Part shown: positions 58,236 through 64,000 of the stretch, piece after piece
Numbering within the stretch: position 1 is the stretch's first letter
Layout: each line of letters begins with the position of its first letter
Origin: Rhodobacter sp. TJ_12
GTDB taxonomy: Bacteria; Pseudomonadota; Alphaproteobacteria; Rhodobacterales; Rhodobacteraceae
Reading direction: 5' to 3'
DNA: 64,000 bases
Assembly (NCBI RefSeq): GCF_020023995.1
Contig: NZ_NRRD01000010.1
Span: 37,791 to 101,790, forward strand
Translations under genes and position numbers: made by a program
Notes under the pieces: generated by a model
Told to the model about the DNA's origin: nothing
The model's database searches: none
The model's input: only the letters and a program-made list of their open reading frames with translations

Positions 58236-58877
58236 TCAGGCCAGCGCCGCTGCCGCAATCAGTGCCTGCGCGGGCCAGTAAAGCGCCCAAACCGCCCGGC
58301 TGACAGCCCGACGCCCCGCCCCTTCGGGCAGAACGAAAAGTTCAAGTGCCAACAGAAAATCCGCGATCATGAACAAAACCGCGCCCCACAAGATGCGCGG
58401 ATCGGGGCCGCGCAACGCCAGAAGCACCATCGCAAGGATCACCCCGATATAAAGCTGCACGGGCCGCTTGAGCGCTCCTGCGCGCGGCGCGATAAAGAGC
58501 AACGCCCCAAATGCCACAGCGCAGGCGGCCAGCGCGGGCAGCGGCAAGGGGCCGCCACTGCCCAGCACGAAAAACGCCCAAGCATAGGCCAGATGGCCGG
58601 CCCCAAAGACCGCCATGCCCGCCAGAAACATCCCCCGCCCGGGCCGCGACAGGCAGAAATCCCCCACCGCGCCAAGGATCAAACCGGCCAAAATCCACAG
58701 GCCCGGCCCGATCGGGGCAAACAGCGCCAGCCCCACGGCCAGCGCCAAGACCGACCCCGTCTTGATGAAGGATCGCCGCCAAGACACCGGCGCCCCGGCA
58801 AAGGCCACGCCATGCCAAAGCGCAAGGCCAAGCGCAGCACAGAAAAACGGCAAGGCGAGCAAATGAACGGCATTCAT
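58236..58877 (-). CDS. Lysoplasmalogenase-like YhhN family membrane protein
   Basis: A 213-residue protein with about 7 to 8 helices. [12 protein letters not shown] (conserved Asp), GAGHLAYAW (conserved His) and the late [14 protein letters not shown] (Asp) match the YhhN/TMEM86 family, whose members cleave the vinyl ether bond of lysoplasmalogens. Start at 58877 without a strong binding site. Confidence 0.83.
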   Translation of the reverse strand: MNAVHLLALPFFCAALGLALWHGVAFAGAPVSWRRSFIKTGSVLALAVGLALFAPIGPGLWILAGLILGAVGDFCLSRPGRGMFLAGMAVFGAGHLAYAWAFFVLGSGGPLPLPALAACAVAFGALLFIAPRAGALKRPVQLYIGVILAMVLLALRGPDPRILWGAVLFMIADFLLALELFVLPEGAGRRAVSRAVWALYWPAQALIAAAALA

Positions 58878-58991
58878 GGCCGCAAAAGGCCACAAAAGCC
58901 CGGACGCGGCAAGTCGTCACCCCCCCTGCCCGATCTTTTTGCCGCTAAGCAAAGGCAAAAGTCGGCCCCTTCCGCACCGGAGAAACCGCAT

Positions 58992-60188
58992 ATGTCCGAG
59001 ACCCCCAAGGAATTGCCCTTTGCCACGTTCACCGAGGCCCTGCGCGGGCTGCGCAAGCTGGGCCGCGACATCCCCGAGATCGGCTCTTTCGCGCTGATGG
59101 CCTTTGCGCCGTTCGCGCTGATCGTTCTGGGGGCGCTGTTTGGCGGGATCTGGCCTTGGCTGGCGCTGGCGTGGATCTTCATCGGCGTTGATGTGCTGGA
59201 CCGCCGCCTGCCGCACCCTGCGCCCGATGCGCCCGAGGGCCGCGCCTTTCCCGCCACCGATACGCTTTCGACCGCGCTGGCGATCAGCCATTTCGGGCTG
59301 CTGGTGGTGGTCGTTGGTGCGGTTGCGGGCTTTGCCGGGATCGGCTGGCCTGCCCGGATCGCGGTGCTCTTGGCGGCAGGGTTGTGGTTTGGTCAGGTCT
59401 CGAATGCCAATGCGCATGAGCTGATCCACCGCGGGGAGCGGAAGCTTTTTGCGCTGGGCAAATGGGTCTATATCTCGCTGCTTTACGGCCATCATGTTTC
59501 CGCGCATCGGCTGGTGCACCATGCCGCCGTTGCCACCCCTGCCGACCCGGCCACCGCGACGCTGGGCGAAAGCTTCTGGGCCTATGCGCCGCGTGCGTGG
59601 ATCGGTGGATTTCAGACGGGCCTGGCCGAGGAAAAGGCGCGCGACGCGAAACGGCGCGATGCGCTGGGGCCGAAACCGGGGCTAAAGCAACGCCTGCGTG
59701 CGCTTAACCCCTATGTGATTTACGTTCTGGGCGGATCGTGGTTCGTGATCGGGGCGCTTTTGTTCTTTGGCTGGGGCGGTTTGCTGGCCTATCTGGCGCT
59801 TTGTGTGCTGGCGCAAATGCAATTGCTGCTGAGCGATTACGTCCAGCATTACGGGATGATCCGCAAAGAAACCGCACCGGGCCATTATGAGCCGGTGAAC
59901 GAAACCCATAGCTGGGATGCGACCGAAACCGCCTCGTCGCTGATGATGCTGAACGCGCCGCGCCATTCCGACCACCATGCCCACCCGGCGCGCCCCTATC
60001 CGGCGCTGCAACTGGGCGATCTGGACAGCCCCGGCCGCCCGATCCTGCCGCGCAGCCTGCGGGTGATGTCGGCACTGGCGCTGCTGCCCGGCAAATGGGG
60101 CGCGACGATGGATCATCGCGTTTTGGCGCTGCGCAAGGCGGCTGCGGACAATGCCCCCACGCTGCGCATGGCCTCCCAAGATCGCTAA
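58992..60188 (+). CDS. AlkB-type alkane 1-monooxygenase / membrane hydroxylase
   Basis: A 398-residue di-iron membrane hydroxylase. Histidine boxes: NAHELIHRG, SAHRLVHHAA, QHYGMIR and RHSDHHAHP, with several hydrophobic segments between 30 and 130 and around 240-285. AlkB oxidises terminal methyls of alkanes or related lipids; the physiological substrate here is not evident. No rubredoxin gene is adjacent. GGAGA lies upstream of the ATG. Confidence 0.88.
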   Translation: MSETPKELPFATFTEALRGLRKLGRDIPEIGSFALMAFAPFALIVLGALFGGIWPWLALAWIFIGVDVLDRRLPHPAPDAPEGRAFPATDTLSTALAISHFGLLVVVVGAVAGFAGIGWPARIAVLLAAGLWFGQVSNANAHELIHRGERKLFALGKWVYISLLYGHHVSAHRLVHHAAVATPADPATATLGESFWAYAPRAWIGGFQTGLAEEKARDAKRRDALGPKPGLKQRLRALNPYVIYVLGGSWFVIGALLFFGWGGLLAYLALCVLAQMQLLLSDYVQHYGMIRKETAPGHYEPVNETHSWDATETASSLMMLNAPRHSDHHAHPARPYPALQLGDLDSPGRPILPRSLRVMSALALLPGKWGATMDHRVLALRKAAADNAPTLRMASQDR

Positions 60189-60256
60189 AATTCACGGAGC
60201 CGTGGCTTTGCCGCGCGCCCGTTTTAGGGCAATTTGGGCGCAAAGGAGACACCCGC

Positions 60257-60667
60257 ATGCGTTCTCGCCTGATTGCCCTTGCCCTATGCCTCGTGCCGCT
60301 GACCACAGCGGCCGACGACATTGGCCCCCCCCTCAGCGCCGAGCAATTCGACGCGCTGACCCTTGGCAAAACCATCACCTATTCCGCCGATGGCGCGGTC
60401 TATGGGATCGAGGAATATCGCCCCGGGCGCCGCGTCGTTTGGGCCTTTTCCGAGGGGAATTGCCAAGAGGGGGACTGGTTCGCCATGGGCGATCAGATCT
60501 GCTTTGATTACCACATGCCCGAGGTGGGCCTGCAATGCTGGACCTTCCACCAACGCGGCGATGATCTGGTCGCTTGGTTTGAGGGCGACCGGGCGGGCGA
60601 GCCGCTGGTGTCGCTGCGCGAAAGCCCCGCGCCGCTTAACTGCCCGGGCCCCGAAATCGGCGTTTGA
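60257..60667 (+). CDS. Periplasmic protein of unknown function
   Basis: A 136-residue protein with a Sec signal peptide (about 1-18, ending PLTTAA). The mature part has LSAEQFDALTLGKTITY, four cysteines (NCQEGDW, QICFDY, LQCWTF, LNCPGP) that may form disulfides, and no known catalytic motif. Similar small proteins occur in Rhodobacterales. AAAGGAG precedes the ATG. Confidence 0.8.
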   Translation: MRSRLIALALCLVPLTTAADDIGPPLSAEQFDALTLGKTITYSADGAVYGIEEYRPGRRVVWAFSEGNCQEGDWFAMGDQICFDYHMPEVGLQCWTFHQRGDDLVAWFEGDRAGEPLVSLRESPAPLNCPGPEIGV

Positions 60668-60703
60668 GGCGCCCCCGCATTTGCAGCGTTACCGAAACAC
60701 GGC

Positions 60704-62191
60704 TTAGAACAACGACCCCTGTTCGGGCGGTGTGTTCTTTTTCTTGGTGTGTTTTTTCGGAGCGCGCGATTTTGGCGCAGGTTCTTGCCGCGCGGCGGGG
60801 TCGGCGGGCTTGGCCGCCGGGGCGCCCCCCGCGCTGACCCCCAAGCGGCCATCGGCGAATTCCACCTCGAACGTAACCGCCCGCGCGGCAGCTTCTTTTG
60901 TTTTCAAAATACTGTCGCCCGGCCCCCGCACCACCGCATAGCCGCGCCGCAAGGTCTCGGTATAGCCCAAGGTCTGACGCAACCGCTCCAGTCGCGCCAG
61001 CCGTTCATGAGCATTGGCCAAGCGCGTTTTCTGCGCTTGTTCCAGCCGCTCGGCCAGCCCGGCCAGTTTCTGCCCCTCATGCCGCATGTAGCTTTGCAAG
61101 AGCCGGGGCGAGACGCGGGCGGCCAAAGGCGCGAAAGCCGCGCGTTTCTTCACCACCAACCGATCCAGCGCCGGCAACAGCCGATCCGCCGTCAGATCAA
61201 ACCGCTGCCGTTTCGGGCGCAGCAATGTCTCGGGCCGCCCCAAGCCCCGCGCCAGATCGGCCAGCCTTTGGCGGCGCACCTCAAGCCGGTGCAACAACGC
61301 ACGTCTTGAGCGCGCCTCCATCTCATTAAGCCTTGCGGCCAGTTCCGCGCGCACTGGCACGGCGATTTCCGCCGCCGCCGTGGGCGTGGGCGCGCGCCGA
61401 TCGGCGGCATAATCGATCAAGGTCGTATCGGTTTCATGGCCCACGGCGGAAATCAGCGGGATCTGGCTCTCCGCAGCGGCGCGCACCACAACCTCTTCGT
61501 TGAAGCCCCACAGGTCTTCAAGCGAACCGCCGCCGCGCGCGACAATCAACAGATCGGGGCGCGGGATCGCCCCATCCGGCGCCAACGCGTTAAAGCCACG
61601 AATGGCGGCGGCAACCTCGGGTGCGCAGGCTTGGCCCTGCACCGCCACCGGCCAAATGATCACCCGACGCGGGAACCGGTCACGCAGCCGGTGCAAAATA
61701 TCGCGAATGACCGCCCCCGAGGGGGAGGTCACCACCCCGATCACCTCTGGCAGATAGGGCAGCGCACGTTTGCGCGCGGGGTCAAACAGCCCCTCTGCGG
61801 CCAGTTGCTTGCGCCGCGCCTCTAGCATCGCCATCAAGGCGCCCGCGCCCGCCGGTTCGATGGTGTCGACAATCAACTGATAGCGCGATTGGCCCGGGAA
61901 AGTGGTCAGCTTGCCCGTCGCAATCACCTCCATCCCCTCTTCGGGGCGGATCTGCATCCGCGCGACCTGCCCCTTCCAGCTAACGGCAGAGATCACGGCA
62001 TTGGCGTCTTTGAGGTCGAAATACATATGCCCCGACGACGGGCGGCTGACCCGCCCCACCTCGCCGCGCACCCGCACCCGGCCAAATTCTCCCTCGATCA
62101 CCCGTTTCACCGCGCCGGAAATTTCCGACACGGTGTAATCATGCGCGTTCGAATGGCCATCGCCCCCGGGGCTGTCGTCGATCAGGTCCAT
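60704..62191 (-). CDS. xseA: Exodeoxyribonuclease VII large subunit
   Basis: A 495-residue XseA: N-terminal OB fold (about 18-115, YTVSEISGAVKRVIE, HMYFDLKDANAVISAV), the catalytic domain with GVVTSPSGAVIRDILHR, ARGGGSLEDLWGFNEE and SAVGHETDTTLIDYAADRRA, a coiled-coil region and a basic Lys-rich tail KSRAPKKHTKKK. It degrades single-stranded DNA with XseB. AAGGCAA precedes the ATG at 62191; divergent from purD. Confidence 0.95.
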   Translation of the reverse strand: MDLIDDSPGGDGHSNAHDYTVSEISGAVKRVIEGEFGRVRVRGEVGRVSRPSSGHMYFDLKDANAVISAVSWKGQVARMQIRPEEGMEVIATGKLTTFPGQSRYQLIVDTIEPAGAGALMAMLEARRKQLAAEGLFDPARKRALPYLPEVIGVVTSPSGAVIRDILHRLRDRFPRRVIIWPVAVQGQACAPEVAAAIRGFNALAPDGAIPRPDLLIVARGGGSLEDLWGFNEEVVVRAAAESQIPLISAVGHETDTTLIDYAADRRAPTPTAAAEIAVPVRAELAARLNEMEARSRRALLHRLEVRRQRLADLARGLGRPETLLRPKRQRFDLTADRLLPALDRLVVKKRAAFAPLAARVSPRLLQSYMRHEGQKLAGLAERLEQAQKTRLANAHERLARLERLRQTLGYTETLRRGYAVVRGPGDSILKTKEAAARAVTFEVEFADGRLGVSAGGAPAAKPADPAARQEPAPKSRAPKKHTKKKNTPPEQGSLF

Positions 62192-62265
62192 GTTGCCTTG
62201 CCTGTGGGTTGGCGAAACTTTAGAAGGCCGGAAAGCCGAGGCCAAGAGCCAAGAGGAGCAAGCGC

Positions 62266-63528
62266 ATGAACATTCTGATCTTGGGCAGCGGCGGGCGCGA
62301 ACATGCGCTGGCCTGGGCGGTGAAGCAAAACCCGAAATGCGACCGGTTGATCGTGGCGCCGGGCAATGCCGGGATCGGGCAGGTGGCGGAACTCGCGGCG
62401 ATTGATCCGTGTTCAACCTCGGCGGTTCTGGCCTGTGTCGAAGAAAATGCGATCGATTTCGTGATCATCGGCCCCGAAGCGCCCTTGGCCGCCGGGGTGG
62501 GCGATGCCCTGCGCGCGGCGGGCATCTTGACCTTTGGCCCCTCGGCCGCGGCCGCACAGCTTGAGGCCTCGAAAGCCTTCACCAAGGAAATCTGCGATGC
62601 CTGCGGCGCCCCCACCGCCGCCTATGCCCGCTTTGACGCGCTTGACCCCGCCTTGGATTATGTGCGCGCCCAAGGTGCGCCGATTGTGGTCAAGGCCGAT
62701 GGTTTGGCGGCAGGCAAAGGCGTGATCGTGGCGATGACGCTCGAAGAGGCCGAGGCTGGCCTGCGCGAGATTTTCGGCGGCGCCTTTGGCGAAGCCGGGG
62801 CCGAAGTGGTGGTCGAAGAATTCATGGCCGGTGAAGAGGCCAGCTTCTTCGTGCTGTCGGACGGGGTGAACGTGCTGCCCATCGGCACCGCGCAAGACCA
62901 CAAGCGCGTGGGCGAGGGCGATACCGGCCCCAATACGGGTGGCATGGGCGCCTATTCCCCCGCACCAGTGCTGACCGAGACGCTGCAAGACCAAGTGCTT
63001 GACCAGATCATTCGCCCCACCGTCGCGGAAATGGCTGCGCGCGGCACGCCGTTTCAGGGGGTGCTTTACGCCGGGCTGATGATCGAAAACGGTCAGGCGC
63101 GGCTGGTGGAATACAATGTCCGCTTTGGCGATCCGGAATGTCAGGTGCTGATGCTGCGGCTGGGCGCGCAGGCGCTGGATCTGATGCAGGCCTGCGCCGA
63201 AGGGCGGCTGGACCAGATGCAGGCCACTTGGGCCGAGGATCACGCCCTGACCGTGGTGATGGCCGCCAAGGGCTATCCGGGCGGCTATGAAAAGGGCAGC
63301 GTGATCAACGGGCTTGAAGCGCTCCCCGAGACTGCGTCGCAAATGGTCTTTCACGCGGGCACCACCGCGAAAGAGGGCCAGATCCGCGCCGCCGGGGGGC
63401 GGGTGCTCAATGTCACCGCGCGCGGCGCCACGCTGCAAGAGGCGCAAACCCGCGCCTATGAGATGGTCAATCAGATCGACTGGCCCGAAGGATTCTTCCG
63501 CCGCGATATCGGCTGGCGCGCGCTATAA
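62266..63528 (+). CDS. purD: Phosphoribosylamine-glycine ligase
   Basis: A 420-residue GARS, second step of purine synthesis. ATP-grasp enzyme with LGSGGREHALAWAVKQNP at the N-terminus, VVKADGLAAGKGVIVA, NTGGMGAYSPAPVL and YNVRFGDPECQ. GAGGAG precedes the ATG. Standard length and motifs. Confidence 0.97.
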   Translation: MNILILGSGGREHALAWAVKQNPKCDRLIVAPGNAGIGQVAELAAIDPCSTSAVLACVEENAIDFVIIGPEAPLAAGVGDALRAAGILTFGPSAAAAQLEASKAFTKEICDACGAPTAAYARFDALDPALDYVRAQGAPIVVKADGLAAGKGVIVAMTLEEAEAGLREIFGGAFGEAGAEVVVEEFMAGEEASFFVLSDGVNVLPIGTAQDHKRVGEGDTGPNTGGMGAYSPAPVLTETLQDQVLDQIIRPTVAEMAARGTPFQGVLYAGLMIENGQARLVEYNVRFGDPECQVLMLRLGAQALDLMQACAEGRLDQMQATWAEDHALTVVMAAKGYPGGYEKGSVINGLEALPETASQMVFHAGTTAKEGQIRAAGGRVLNVTARGATLQEAQTRAYEMVNQIDWPEGFFRRDIGWRAL

Positions 63529-63607
63529 GCGCGAGCCCCGCCGGGGGATTGCCTGCCCCCGCCCTTCGGAGAATTTGATCACAACATCGAAGGCGCAGCT
63601 ATCTTGC

Positions 63608-63672
63608 CTTCGACTTTGCGAAAATATCTCGGGGTGAATTCGCCTGAAAGGCAAAGAGGGGCAGCGCCCCTC
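63608..63672 (+). repeat. Intergenic dispersed repeat, copy C
   Basis: Between purD and the serine dehydratase gene: CTTCGACTTTG, AAATATC, CGGGGTGAATTC, a GCCTGAAAGGC hairpin, then AAAGAGGGGCAGCGCCCCTC. Same element as copy B1. Confidence 0.7.
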
Positions 63673-63684
63673 AAATTTTCCCGC

Positions 63685-64000
63685 TTAGCAGTTGGGCACG
63701 TTCACCGCCAACCCGCCAAGGCTCGTTTCCTTGTAGTGTTCATGCATGTCGCGGCCCGTTTGGCGCATCGTTTCAATCGCCGCATCCAGCGGCACGAAAT
63801 GCGTGCCATCACCGCGCAGGGCCAGCGATGCCGCCGAGATTGCCTTGATCGCGCCAAGCCCGTTGCGCTCGATACAGGGCACCTGCACCAACCCTTTGAC
63901 CGGGTCGCAGGTCATGCCAAGGTGGTGCTCAAGCGCGATTTCGGCGGCGTTTTCGATCTGCTCGGGCGTGCCGCCCAGCACCGCCGCCAGCCCCGCCGCC
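63685..64000 (-). CDS. sdaA: L-serine ammonia-lyase, 3' part
   Basis: The last 105 codons of an L-serine dehydratase; the gene continues past the window end. [18 protein letters not shown] carries two of the cluster cysteines and the conserved C-terminal tail ends [11 protein letters not shown]. It deaminates serine to pyruvate using a [4Fe-4S] cluster. Confidence 0.93.
   Translation of the reverse strand, partial: AAGLAAVLGGTPEQIENAAEIALEHHLGMTCDPVKGLVQVPCIERNGLGAIKAISAASLALRGDGTHFVPLDAAIETMRQTGRDMHEHYKETSLGGLAVNVPNC

Overview
The window comes from a GC-rich alphaproteobacterium, most likely a member of the Rhodobacterales. Evidence: a tRNA-His that lacks G-1 and has A73 (an alphaproteobacterial trait), an ftsY / EamA permease / ispZ gene order, MmcB and small DUF proteins typical of the group, many ATGA and TGATG start/stop overlaps, and a form I RuBisCO cluster of the cbbR-cbbLSQO type. 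The genus is not resolved from sequence alone.

Layout. 1-3.4 kb: a 5'-truncated ThDP-dependent enzyme and a QuiC-like two-domain dehydratase. 3.4-4.6 kb: a lone acyl-CoA dehydrogenase bracketed by a repeated 12-bp palindrome. 4.7-16.7 kb: a hexuronate/pectin-fragment operon on the minus strand (uxaC, TRAP dctPQM, kdgF, kduI, kduD, uxuB-type reductase, uxuA, uxaA, kdgK) with a divergent GntR/FCD regulator. It takes up uronates and converts saturated and unsaturated uronates to 2-keto-3-deoxygluconate 6-phosphate. 16.8-25.6 kb: a complete sHdr sulfur-oxidation operon (dsrE-like, hdrC1, hdrB1, hdrA, hyp, hdrC2, hdrB2, an unrecognised Cys-containing protein, lbpA, DsrE3-type, tusA), preceded by a glutamine-amidotransferase-like gene that has lost its catalytic residues. 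25.8-27.7 kb: a YeiH-type putative sulfite/sulfate exporter and a LysR regulator. 27.7-33.3 kb: the dedicated lipoate assembly operon for LbpA (sLpl(AB), two LipS-type radical SAM proteins, LipT), headed by a histone-deacetylase-family protein. 33.4-39.4 kb: cbbR and, divergently, cbbLSQO, which encode CO2 fixation without carboxysomes. Together 16.8-39.4 kb reads as a chemolithoautotrophy block: sulfur oxidation via a lipoate-carried intermediate, its cofactor supply, possible sulfite export and the Calvin-cycle carboxylase.

39.5-53.1 kb: an unusual sugar-utilisation region with a FucU/RbsD mutarotase, split transketolase, L-fucose-isomerase-like enzyme, RbsABC-type ABC transporter with a DUF2291 lipoprotein, DeoR and SorC regulators, a class II aldolase/SDR fusion and an MtnA-type isomerase, but no sugar kinase. 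53.2-64 kb: housekeeping genes (tRNA-His, MmcB, probable 6S RNA, IspZ, EamA permease, FtsY with a 14-unit hexanucleotide repeat, lysoplasmalogenase-like protein, AlkB-type hydroxylase, XseA, PurD, truncated L-serine dehydratase).

The best candidates for undescribed biology are the 138-residue Cys protein inside the sHdr operon, the HDAC-family protein at the head of the lipoate assembly operon, the catalytically dead amidotransferase next to sHdr, and the kinase-less isomerase/transketolase sugar cluster. A dispersed Rhodobacterales-type intergenic repeat is present in four copies. All functional statements are from sequence reading and family knowledge; no searches were run.
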